Shown: positions 1 through 6,540 of the stretch, piece by piece
Layout: every line of letters begins with the position of its first letter
How positions within the stretch are numbered: the first letter of the stretch is position 1
Assembly (NCBI RefSeq): GCF_043951915.1
Contig: NZ_JBINJD010000160.1
Location: forward strand, 1-11,613
DNA from: Alienimonas sp043951915
GTDB taxonomy: Bacteria > Planctomycetota > Planctomycetia > Planctomycetales > Planctomycetaceae
Length of the DNA stretch: 11,613 bases
Direction: 5' to 3'
Position numbers and translations under genes: made by a program
Notes under the pieces: generated by a model
The model's input: the letters and a program-made list of their open reading frames with translations, nothing else
Databases searched by the model: none
Told to the model about the DNA's origin: nothing

Positions 1-20
1 CTCGTTCAGCCCGGCCTCGT

Positions 21-49
21 TTGCGGCGCCGCGGGGGCGGGGCCATAAC
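21..49 (+). promoter_or_regulatory. Possible sigma-70-like promoter of the alpha/beta hydrolase gene
   Basis: TTGCGG (21-26) and CATAAC (44-49) are separated by 17 bases and lie 35 bases before the ATG at 85. The boxes match the E. coli consensus at only three and four of six positions. The spacing and location are right, but in DNA this GC-rich such matches can occur by chance, and promoter consensus in this lineage may differ. Confidence 0.3.
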
Positions 50-70
50 GAACCGGCTCGCCCCCGCTTC

Positions 71-77
71 AAGAAGG
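71..77 (+). promoter_or_regulatory. Ribosome binding site for the alpha/beta hydrolase gene
   Basis: AAGAAGG lies 7 bases before the ATG at 85. It contains a GAAGG core and supports that start. It is one of the few recognisable Shine-Dalgarno sequences in this window. Confidence 0.55.
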
Positions 78-84
78 TCCGTCG

Positions 85-1080
85 ATGCCGTCGTTCGCCC
101 TCCTGCTGGCCGCCCTCGCGGCGCCGGGTCCCCCGGAACTCGGATTTGAAGCGGTCGCCCCCCAGCACGGGGCCGACGCCGCCTTCGTTTATAAAACCGC
201 CGAGGACGCGAAGGCCGGCGGCACGGTCGACCTCAAACTGCACCTCTTTCTGCCGGAGGGGACCGGCGAACGCCCGACGGACGCCGCCCGGCCGGCGGTC
301 GTCTTTTATTTCGGCGGCGGCTGGCGGGGCGGGAGCGCCGCCCACTTCGCCGGTCAGGCGAAGCATCTGGCGGAGCGCGGGATGGTCGCGGCGGTCGCCG
401 AGTATCGCACGAACCGCCAGCACGGGACCAGCCCGGTCGAGTGCGTGCAGGACGCCCGGGCCGCCCTGCATGCCCTGCGGTCCCGAGCGGAGCAATACGG
501 CGTCGATCCGAGCCGCGTCGCCGCCGGCGGGGGCAGCGCCGGCGGGCACCTCGCCGCCTGCTGCGGCGTGATTGCGTCCTTCCCCGGCGACCCGGGGGGG
601 TTTGAAACCGCGGACGCCCTCGCCCTGTTCAACCCCGGCGTGATCTGCGCCCCGTACACGGCCCCGGACGGCGCCCAGGCCACGCTGGACGGCTGGATGG
701 CCGGCCTGCTGCCGAAGGGCGGGGACGAACGGCTCTCGCCGATCCACCACGTCGACGCCGGCGACCCGCCGACGATCGTCTTCCACGGCGAACAGGATAC
801 CACCGTGCCGGCCCGCTCCGTGGAATTGTTCTGCGAGGCCCTCCGCCGCGACGGCGTGCGGGCGGAACTCGCCCTGTTCCCGGGCGCCGTACACGGCTTC
901 TTCAACAAAGGCCGCGGCGACGACCGGGCCTACCGCACCACGTTGCGGCTGACGGACGCGTTCTTCACCTCGCTCGGCTGGCTGCCCGAACCGGCCCCGG
1001 CGGCGGACGCCGGGGGGACAAACGGCGGGGAGGCGAAGTACACCCTCACCGGCGCCCCGCCCGCCGAGCCGGCCGACTGA
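85..1080 (+). CDS. Secreted alpha/beta hydrolase (esterase/lipase-like, fold-3 type)
   Basis: This 331-residue protein is a probable carboxyl-ester hydrolase acting outside the cytoplasm; its substrate is unknown. A short hydrophobic N-terminus (about residues 3-13, ending LAALAAPG) looks like a signal peptide. The fold landmarks appear in order: FGGGW at 76-80 in the oxyanion-hole position, the nucleophile elbow GGGSAGG at 148-154 (Ser151), HGEQDTTVP at 234-242 (acid Asp238) and VHGFF at 269-273 (His270). The catalytic triad therefore looks complete. The usual HGGGW of this family reads FGGGW here, which is a real but not unprecedented variation. About 30 residues rich in Ala, Pro and Gly follow the catalytic domain. 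The gene is convergent with the DUF3472 gene, with 7 bases between the stops. Annotation of related proteins as BD-FAE-like esterases or prolyl oligopeptidase-like enzymes would also fit. Family confidence is high; specificity is unknown. Confidence 0.86.
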   Translation: MPSFALLLAALAAPGPPELGFEAVAPQHGADAAFVYKTAEDAKAGGTVDLKLHLFLPEGTGERPTDAARPAVVFYFGGGWRGGSAAHFAGQAKHLAERGMVAAVAEYRTNRQHGTSPVECVQDARAALHALRSRAEQYGVDPSRVAAGGGSAGGHLAACCGVIASFPGDPGGFETADALALFNPGVICAPYTAPDGAQATLDGWMAGLLPKGGDERLSPIHHVDAGDPPTIVFHGEQDTTVPARSVELFCEALRRDGVRAELALFPGAVHGFFNKGRGDDRAYRTTLRLTDAFFTSLGWLPEPAPAADAGGTNGGEAKYTLTGAPPAEPAD

Positions 1081-1098
1081 CCGCGGCTCAGTCGGCCG
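1070..1098. terminator. Inverted repeat spanning both convergent stop codons
   Basis: CGGCCGACTGA (1070-1080) and TCAGTCGGCCG (1088-1098) are perfect 11-base complements around the 7-base loop CCGCGGC. The arms contain the last codons and the TGA stop of both convergent genes, so both proteins end in Ala-Asp. There is no T-run on either side, so intrinsic termination is inferred from position and stem strength only. Confidence 0.5.
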
Positions 1099-2113
1099 AC
1101 GGGCTTTCCGCCTTCGGGTCGAACGGCAGGTCCTGCGGCGGGGAGGGGGCCCGGCGGGTCGCGTTCGACGGGCGGTCGAGCGTGTCGCCCAGCTTGTCCG
1201 CCCCGTCCGGGGTATCCCCGCCGGTGGAGAGCACGAACTGACCGACGCTCGGCCCCTCCGCCGGCGACCCCGCCGGCAAGGTCGAAACGTCGACGTTGCG
1301 GGCCGGGTTGCCGTCCGCGGTGAACTGGGCCCGGTCCAGCGGGAGCCAGCGGGGCACGCTGGCCCCGGCGCCGCCGTCCGGGTCGATCGGCGCCCAGACC
1401 CAGCCGGGGCCGAACGCCGCCTCCCGACGCTGGGTGAGGCTCACGCCGTTGCGGCGGAAGTCCTCCACGAAGGTGTAGAGGCTCCGCAGCCGCTCGTATT
1501 CGCCGGCCTCGGTGGGGGTGAGGGTGGAGAACGTCGCCATCTTCCGCCACGGGCCGGGGCTCTCCTCGCCCTGCGCGTGCCGGGAGAAGTACCCGGTGTA
1601 GGCCGTGCGGCCGGCGATCGGGGCGCCGCTCTCGTCGCGGTCGACGGAGGCGACGACGAGGAACCGGCAGACGTCCCCGATCTCCCAGTCGGCGGCGTCG
1701 GTTTTCAAAAAGCACTGCCCGCCGGTGCCCTCCCCGCCGAAGCGTTTCACGATCGACTCCTCCCCCTTGGACCGCAGTTCGACGCGGCGGTCCTCCGGCA
1801 CGAGGTCCGGGTTCTGCCCGGCCGGCGGCTCCCACACGCTGAACAGGGCCAACTTTTCGCCGTTCGCTAATTCCTGCACCCCGAAGTACCCGCGGTTCCA
1901 CCCGCCGGCCATGAAGTAGGTGCCGGGGGCGCTCTGGCGGACGGTCATCTCCTGATAGAACGCCTCCGCCGGCGGCGCCGGCAACCGCAGGTGCACGGAG
2001 CGGCAGGCCCTGCCGGCCAGGCGTTCGTCCGCGGGGGCGGCGGGCGGCAGGGTCGCGGCGAGGGCGGCGACGAAGGCGGTCGACGCGACGAGCAGACGGG
2101 GAACGGGAATCAT
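1088..2113 (-). CDS. Secreted DUF3472-domain protein
   Basis: This 341-residue protein of unknown biochemical function is predicted to be exported. The ATG at 2113 was chosen because it begins a clear signal peptide (residues 1-28, basic MIPVPR start, then an Ala/Leu/Val core ending near APADE). The reading frame stays open further upstream, but that part would run through the start of msrA and has no such signal. The body matches what I recall of DUF3472: GGWNRGYFGVQ at 70-80, LFSVWE at 90-95, a Gly-rich GGEGTGGQC at 126-134, TAYTGYF at 170-176, WRKMATF at 189-195, a YTFVEDF segment at 213-219 and FGPGWVW at 234-240. The last 60 or so residues are Pro/Asp-rich and probably disordered. It starts divergently from msrA with a 109-base gap and no visible Shine-Dalgarno. 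The family assignment is from memory of the motifs; a carbohydrate-related role is often suspected but not shown here. Confidence 0.8.
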   Translation of the reverse strand: MIPVPRLLVASTAFVAALAATLPPAAPADERLAGRACRSVHLRLPAPPAEAFYQEMTVRQSAPGTYFMAGGWNRGYFGVQELANGEKLALFSVWEPPAGQNPDLVPEDRRVELRSKGEESIVKRFGGEGTGGQCFLKTDAADWEIGDVCRFLVVASVDRDESGAPIAGRTAYTGYFSRHAQGEESPGPWRKMATFSTLTPTEAGEYERLRSLYTFVEDFRRNGVSLTQRREAAFGPGWVWAPIDPDGGAGASVPRWLPLDRAQFTADGNPARNVDVSTLPAGSPAEGPSVGQFVLSTGGDTPDGADKLGDTLDRPSNATRRAPSPPQDLPFDPKAESPSAD

Positions 2114-2186
2114 TCGGGAACCGGCGGGAAGGCGGGGCTGGGGAAGGAGCGACACCTTACCGGCCGACGGCGGACCGGCGGGCGCA

Positions 2187-2192
2187 TAGAAT
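2187..2192 (+). promoter_or_regulatory. Possible -10 element of msrA
   Basis: TAGAAT matches five of six positions of TATAAT. It sits 30 bases before the msrA ATG in unusually AT-rich surroundings for this window. No convincing -35 box lies 16-18 bases upstream. Confidence 0.35.
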
Positions 2193-2209
2193 GGCGCCGT
2201 TCGCCTTCG

Positions 2210-2215
2210 AAAGGA
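2210..2215 (+). promoter_or_regulatory. Ribosome binding site of msrA
   Basis: AAAGGA ends 7 bases before the ATG at 2223 and fixes that ATG as the start. This supports a product that includes the N-terminal signal peptide. Confidence 0.6.
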
Positions 2216-2222
2216 CCGTTTC

Positions 2223-2951
2223 ATGACCGCCCCGCTGTTCTCCGCCTTCCGTCTGCCGGCCCTTTCCGCCGCGGCGCTCGCTGCCGCGGCGCTGGGCTGG
2301 GCGACCGCCGCCTCGGCCGTCCAGCCCCCCGCCCCGGCCGCCGACGCCGCGGGGGCCGAGCCGGAACGGGAGGGCCGCGCCTCCGCGATCTTCGCCGGCG
2401 GGTGCTTCTGGTGCATGGAATCCCCGTTCGACAAGCTCGACGGCGTGATCTCCACGACCAGCGGCTACACCGCCGGGCGGTTGGAGAACCCGACCTACTA
2501 TCAGGTCACCACCGGCCGCACCGGCCACGCGGAGGCGATCCAGGTCGTCTACGACCCGTCCAAGGTCAGCTACGAAACGCTGCTCCAGGTGTTCTGGCGG
2601 AACATCGACCCGTTCCAGAAGAACCGGCAGTTCGTGGACCGCGGCAATCAGTACCGCACCGGGATTTATTACGCCCCGGACCAGAAGGCCGCCGCGGAGG
2701 CGTCGCTGAAAGAGGTCGAAAAACGCTTCGACCGCAAGGTCGCCACCGAACTCGAACCCGCCGGGCCGTTCTACGAGGCCGAGGAGTACCACCAGAACTT
2801 CTATGTGACGAACCCCGCCCGCTATAACAGCTACGCCGCCGCCTGCGGCCGCGTGCCCGGCCTCAAAAAGCTCTGGGGCGAGGAGGCCGGCGGGGTGCAG
2901 ATCATCAAAGAGCACAACGCCCGGGCCGCCGGGTCGCCCTCCGCCGAATAA
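2223..2951 (+). CDS. msrA: Peptide-methionine (S)-S-oxide reductase MsrA, exported
   Basis: The enzyme reduces the S-epimer of methionine sulfoxide in proteins and free methionine, normally with thioredoxin-type electron donors. The product is 242 residues. Residues 1-32 form a signal peptide (Ala-rich core ending ATAASA), followed by a low-complexity linker to about residue 50. The catalytic domain then starts with AGGCFWCMESPF at 58-69: Cys61 is the expected catalytic cysteine and Cys64 lies beside it. Further landmarks are SGYTAG at 80-85, TGHAEAIQVVYDP at 100-112, NQYRTGIYY at 142-150 and EEYHQNF at 187-193. Cys208 near the C-terminus is a likely recycling cysteine. Export implies repair of proteins in the periplasm or envelope, so an exported reductant system is needed elsewhere in the genome. 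No msrB is adjacent or fused. The gene is convergent with the small Pro-rich protein gene, and a strong hairpin lies between them. Confidence 0.97.
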   Translation: MTAPLFSAFRLPALSAAALAAAALGWATAASAVQPPAPAADAAGAEPEREGRASAIFAGGCFWCMESPFDKLDGVISTTSGYTAGRLENPTYYQVTTGRTGHAEAIQVVYDPSKVSYETLLQVFWRNIDPFQKNRQFVDRGNQYRTGIYYAPDQKAAAEASLKEVEKRFDRKVATELEPAGPFYEAEEYHQNFYVTNPARYNSYAAACGRVPGLKKLWGEEAGGVQIIKEHNARAAGSPSAE

Positions 2952-2967
2952 CTGAGGCGTCGAGCCG

Positions 2968-3023
2968 CCGCTTGCGGTTTCGCGGGGCCCGAGGGTTCTT
3001 CGTCCCCGCGAAGCCGCAAGCGG
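2968..3023. terminator. Strong hairpin between convergent msrA and hypothetical gene
   Basis: The 20-base arms 2968-2987 (CCGCTTGCGGTTTCGCGGGG) and 3004-3023 are complementary at 19 positions. The single difference is a T opposite G, which can still pair in RNA. The loop is 16 bases. It lies 17 bases after the msrA stop and 43 bases from the end of the opposing gene, so it can serve both as a terminator. TTCTT in the loop is the only T-rich stretch; no T-tract follows. It could also be a copy of a dispersed palindromic repeat. Confidence 0.65.
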
Positions 3024-3066
3024 TCGCTCGGTCGACGATCTCCGGACCGGCCCCCTCGCCGTCGGC

Positions 3067-3621
3067 TCACCACCCCGGCAGGTAGACCCGCACCGGGCGG
3101 TAGCGGTCCACGAACGTCGGCACCACGCCCTGCACCCGGTCGAACACGAACGGCGGCGGGCCGAAGGCGGGAGCGCCGTAGGCCGGACCGCCGGCCGGCG
3201 GGGCGACGGGCGTCGGCGGCGGGTACTCGCCGGTGAGGAATTTCATCGCCGCGGCGTGCCGGTAGCCGGGGTTCGCCCGGTGCTCCGCGAGGCTGAACGG
3301 CACGGCGTGGTACGCCGCCCGGTACTCGTCCCGCGTGACCCGCGGGACGATCCGCGTCCCGGCGACGGGCGTGCGGCGGACGGAGGGCTCCTCCTCGAAG
3401 CCGTCGTCCTCGGGGGCCTCCAGGGCGGCGTCCGGCACCGGTTTGTCCGGCGTTTCCTCTTCCTGCAATGCGACCCGGCGGGGGACGCGGGGGGTGATCG
3501 TGCCGGGGGCGTCGGCCGGCCGGTTCCGGTCGGCGCCGGCGGCGGAGACGGGGCTGAACGCCCACATCGCCCCGGTCCCCAACAGGCCGAGGCCGACGAT
3601 TTGGAACGGGCGGAGCGACAT
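3067..3621 (-). CDS. Hypothetical exported or membrane-anchored Pro-rich protein
   Basis: I do not recognise a family in this 184-residue protein. Residues 7-28 are a hydrophobic segment (IVGLGLLGTGAMWAF and on to VSAAGA) that acts as a signal peptide with a possible cleavage site after VSAAG, or as an N-terminal anchor. Residues 30-85 are charged and Pro-rich and look disordered. Residues 92-131 are the most ordered part and probably helical, with EYRAAYHAVPF, LAEHRANPGY and AAAMKFLTGEYP. Residues 133-158 are rich in Pro, Gly and Ala, and the C-terminus PTFVDRYRPVRVYLPGW is Tyr/Val-rich and possibly beta. No cysteine is present. Codon usage resembles the neighbours and the stop is clear, which supports it as a real gene. 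It is divergent from argH across 227 bases, and no role follows from the context. Confidence 0.7.
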   Translation of the reverse strand: MSLRPFQIVGLGLLGTGAMWAFSPVSAAGADRNRPADAPGTITPRVPRRVALQEEETPDKPVPDAALEAPEDDGFEEEPSVRRTPVAGTRIVPRVTRDEYRAAYHAVPFSLAEHRANPGYRHAAAMKFLTGEYPPPTPVAPPAGGPAYGAPAFGPPPFVFDRVQGVVPTFVDRYRPVRVYLPGW

Positions 3622-3848
3622 GACGACGGGGCGTGCGGCAGGGGGAACGTTCGACGGAACCGGCCCAACCTACGCAGCCGGCGCCCCCGTTCGGCAGGGG
3701 CCGGGGGGACGCCGCGGTTGTCGGCGGGCGTCCGCGGCCGCACACTCCCGCCCGACCGCCCCGACCCGCGCGACCGGCCCGGGATTCCCCGGCCGCCCGC
3801 CGGTTTCGGCCCGCATCGCCCGCTTTCGTTCGTCCGCCCCGCCCCGTC
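3622..3848. other. Divergent intergenic region before argH
   Basis: These 227 bases separate the start of the small Pro-rich protein gene (minus strand) from the GTG chosen for argH. The frame is open throughout on the argH strand, but its translation is Arg/Pro-rich low complexity typical of non-coding GC-rich DNA. I see no clear promoter boxes, ARG-box-like palindrome or ribosome binding site. It presumably holds both promoters. Confidence 0.5.
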
Positions 3849-5306
3849 GTGACCGCCGCCGTGCCCGATTCCGCCCCCTCCCCCGCCCCCGCGACCGGTT
3901 CCGCAGGCGGCTCCGGCAAAGCGTGGGGCGGCCGGTTCGCCGGCGGGACGGACCCGCGGGTGGAGACCTTCACCGAGAGCATCTCCTTCGACGCTCGCCT
4001 CGCCCCGCACGACGTCGCCGGCTCCAAGGCCCACGCGACGATGCTCGCTGAAAACGGCCTGCTGACCGCCGAGGAACGCGACGCCATCCACAAGGGGTTG
4101 GACGAGGTCCTCGCGGAGATTAACGCCGGCACGTTCCCGTTCCGCACGGAGCTGGAGGACGTGCACATGCACATCGAGTCGGCGCTCACCGAGAAAATCG
4201 GCGACGCCGGCCGCAAGCTGCACACCGCCCGCAGCCGGAACGATCAGGTCTCCACGGACCTCAAGCTGTTCGTGCGGGAGGCCTGCGATCGGCTGGACGA
4301 ATTGTTGGCCGACGTGCAGCGGGCCTTCGTCGGCCGGTGCGAACAGGATTTGGACGTCGTCATTCCCGGCTACACCCACCTGCAACGGGCGATGCCGGTG
4401 TCGGCGGCCCACAGTTGGCTCTGCTGGGTCGAGAAACTGAACCGGGACCGCGGCCGCGTCCGGGACTGTCGGGCCCGGTTGAACGAAAGCCCGCTGGGCG
4501 CCGCGGCGCTGGCCGGCACCACGCTGCCGATCGACCGCGACCGCACCGCCGAGCTATTAGGGTTCGACCGCCCGGCGGCCAACAGCCTCGATATTTCCAG
4601 CGACCGGGATTTCCTGCTGGAGTATCTGTTCGCCCTCTCCGTCACCGCGACGCACCTCTCGCAGTGGGCGGAGGAGTGGATCGTCTGGTTCAGCACGGAG
4701 TTCGGCTTCCTCAGCCTGCCGGACGCCTATACGACCGGCTCCAGCATCATGCCGCAAAAGCGGAACCCGGACGTGCCGGAACTCATCCGCGGCAAAAGCG
4801 CCCGGGTCGTCGGGGCCCTGATGCAGGCCCTCGTTTTGTTGAAGGGTCTGCCCACGGCTTATAACCGGGACCTGCAGGAGGACAAGCTGGCCCTGTTCGA
4901 CGCCCACGACACGGTCGTCGCCTGCCTCGAATTGATGCCGCCGATCGTGGCCGGGGCGACGTTGAACGTGGAGCGGATCGACAGCCGCCTGGAGGACGGC
5001 TTCCTCGACGCGACCGCCCTGATGGAGCACGCCATCCGGGCCGGCGTGCCGATGCGGACCGCCCACGGGGTGATCGGCAAACTGGTCGCCCTCTGCGAGA
5101 AAACCGGCCGCCGCCTGGCCGACCTGAGCGACGAAGAGTTCGCCGAGGCCGACGAACGCCTCGTCGCCGGCGGCAGCGACGAATTGCGCTCCGTGCTGGG
5201 AGCGAAGAACGCCGCGGCGGCCCTGAAAAGCTACGGCGGCGGCGGCCGCGAGCAGGTCGCCGCCCAGGCCGAGCGGTGGCGCGACCAACTGGGGATGAAC
5301 GACTGA
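3849..5306 (+). CDS. argH: Argininosuccinate lyase
   Basis: The enzyme splits argininosuccinate into arginine and fumarate, the last step of arginine biosynthesis, in the cytoplasm as a homotetramer. The product is 485 residues from the GTG at 3849, against about 460 usually. The extra part is an Ala/Pro/Ser-rich tail of about 23 residues before the conserved KAWGGRF (24-30). Other family landmarks are ESISFD at 43-48, HTARSRNDQVSTD at 125-137, GYTHLQRAMP at 174-183 (His177 in the active site), NSLDISSDRDF at 245-255, and the fumarase/aspartase-superfamily signature GSSIMPQKRNP at 297-307 with Ser299 as the expected catalytic serine. The start is uncertain: GTG at 3861 is also possible. An in-frame ATG at 3633 would add 72 Arg/Pro-rich residues unlike the family, so I reject it. 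No other arg genes are near. The gene is convergent with the M23 peptidase gene at 15 bases. Confidence 0.97.
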   Translation: MTAAVPDSAPSPAPATGSAGGSGKAWGGRFAGGTDPRVETFTESISFDARLAPHDVAGSKAHATMLAENGLLTAEERDAIHKGLDEVLAEINAGTFPFRTELEDVHMHIESALTEKIGDAGRKLHTARSRNDQVSTDLKLFVREACDRLDELLADVQRAFVGRCEQDLDVVIPGYTHLQRAMPVSAAHSWLCWVEKLNRDRGRVRDCRARLNESPLGAAALAGTTLPIDRDRTAELLGFDRPAANSLDISSDRDFLLEYLFALSVTATHLSQWAEEWIVWFSTEFGFLSLPDAYTTGSSIMPQKRNPDVPELIRGKSARVVGALMQALVLLKGLPTAYNRDLQEDKLALFDAHDTVVACLELMPPIVAGATLNVERIDSRLEDGFLDATALMEHAIRAGVPMRTAHGVIGKLVALCEKTGRRLADLSDEEFAEADERLVAGGSDELRSVLGAKNAAAALKSYGGGGREQVAAQAERWRDQLGMND

Positions 5307-5321
5307 CGCCCCGCCGGCCGC

Positions 5322-6413
5322 TCAGCGGCTGCGGGAGTTCACGACGAACTCGTCTTCGAACAGCGGCTGGTCGTTGCGGGTCGCCCGCACGGTCCAGCGG
5401 CCGGCGTCCACGCGCTCCGGCAGGGGCAGTTCGTAGGACCACCAGCCGTAGCGGATGTCGTCGGTGGTGTAGGTCTGCGTCGCCGCCGACCGCCCCCGCG
5501 GGTCGAGCACGTCGAACGTGAGCCGGTCGCCCTTCTTGAACCCGAACAGCCGCGCCCAGACCCGCACGGTGCGATCGGGACCGCCGGCCGGGCCGCGGGA
5601 GGCGAACGACACGGCGTCGGTCGGCCGCTCGCGGATCGATTCCTCCGTCAATTCCTGATGGGTCACGCCGTGGTCCAGCACGCCGGCCATCTCGGCGGCG
5701 TAGGGCAGCGGGTCCTTCCACCACCGCTCCGGGTCCTCCAGCGTGGCGACGAGCGTGCCGCCGCGGTGGGCGATCTGCTGGGGGTTCGCCCCTTCCGTTT
5801 TATAGACCTCGAAATGTAGATGCGGGTCGGAGGAGCGGCCGGAGCTGCCGACCTCGGCGATCTTCTGCCCGGCCGTCACGCGGTCGCCGGGCTGGACCAG
5901 AATTGAGTCCTTCCTGAGGTGCAGATACGCCGTGCGGACGCCGCCGGGATGGTCGATCCGCACGAGATTCGGCGGCGTCTTCGGACGGTTGCCGGGCTCG
6001 TCCGGATCGCCGGCGTTGCGGTCCGGGTGGCCGTCGACGGCGTCGACCACGGTGCCGGCGGCCGCGGCGAACACGGGCACCCCGCGGTCCATCGCGGGGA
6101 AGTGGGCGAGGGTGTAGTCGATCCCCTCGTGAAAGTCGTACGTGTAATTCCCGCCGCGGGCGTCGCGCACGCCGCGGAACTTCGGGTCCACGTCGACGTA
6201 ATTCACGATCGCCCAGTCCTTCCAAGGCTCCCCGCCGATCGGCAGCACGAACTTCTCCGCCGGCGGCCGGGCGGCGGGAGAGGAATCGGCGGGGGACGGG
6301 GCGGCGGGGGAGGCATCGGCGGGCGGCTCCTCCGGCGGCCCGCCGGACGCCGCGGCGGCGCCCAGACAGGCGCCCGCGAACAGCAACGGGGCGAAACGGC
6401 GGGGTGGAAACAT
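5322..6413 (-). CDS. Secreted M23-family (LytM/lysostaphin-like) metallopeptidase homologue
   Basis: M23 enzymes cut peptide cross-links in peptidoglycan or similar Gly-containing peptides using one zinc ion. The 363-residue product starts at the ATG at 6413 with a signal sequence (RRFAPLLFAGACLGAAAASG, residues 5-24; Cys16 gives only a weak lipobox). A Pro/Ala/Ser-rich linker follows to about residue 52. The metallopeptidase domain spans roughly 85-215: HEGID at 95-99 gives the first zinc ligands (His95, Asp99), VRIDHPGG at 151-158 and YLHL at 163-166 hold the conserved strand and His165, and DPHLHFEV at 196-203 gives the HxH motif (His198, His200). All expected ligands are present, so it is probably active. 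Residues 127-149 form a Pro/Asp-rich insertion between core strands. Residues about 270-363 are a beta-rich C-terminal domain of unknown role. It is divergent from the PcfJ-domain gene. Confidence 0.93.
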   Translation of the reverse strand: MFPPRRFAPLLFAGACLGAAAASGGPPEEPPADASPAAPSPADSSPAARPPAEKFVLPIGGEPWKDWAIVNYVDVDPKFRGVRDARGGNYTYDFHEGIDYTLAHFPAMDRGVPVFAAAAGTVVDAVDGHPDRNAGDPDEPGNRPKTPPNLVRIDHPGGVRTAYLHLRKDSILVQPGDRVTAGQKIAEVGSSGRSSDPHLHFEVYKTEGANPQQIAHRGGTLVATLEDPERWWKDPLPYAAEMAGVLDHGVTHQELTEESIRERPTDAVSFASRGPAGGPDRTVRVWARLFGFKKGDRLTFDVLDPRGRSAATQTYTTDDIRYGWWSYELPLPERVDAGRWTVRATRNDQPLFEDEFVVNSRSR

Positions 6414-6540
6414 CGCGGGGCCGAGCGAAACCGGGGAGGAGCCCCTGAGCGTCCGCCGCCCGGCGGTCGGCGTCAAACCTCGGCCCCGCCCGCCGGGGGA
6501 GCGGGCGAACCGGCGGCGGCGGCGACGGGTCCGATTCGTC

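Noticed and set aside
1..84. Possible tail of an upstream gene ending at a TAA at 46-48
   Set aside because: The 15 codons before the stop show no recognisable protein character, and the other frames are equally plausible. The region also holds the likely promoter of the first gene.
3633..3848. Upstream extension of argH from ATG 3633
   Set aside because: The 72 added residues are Arg/Pro low complexity and absent from the family; they cover the divergent intergenic region where promoters are expected.
2831..4412. Long minus-strand open frames (464 and 389 codons) across the msrA-argH region
   Set aside because: They are antisense to argH or overlap the small Pro-rich protein gene in another frame, with Arg/Pro/Gly-biased composition and no recognisable domain.
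5317..5329. Small inverted repeat GCCGCT/AGCGGC between argH and the M23 gene
   Set aside because: The usable stem is only 4-6 bases with a minimal loop. In DNA this GC-rich that is expected by chance, unlike the hairpins at 1070, 2968 and 11415.
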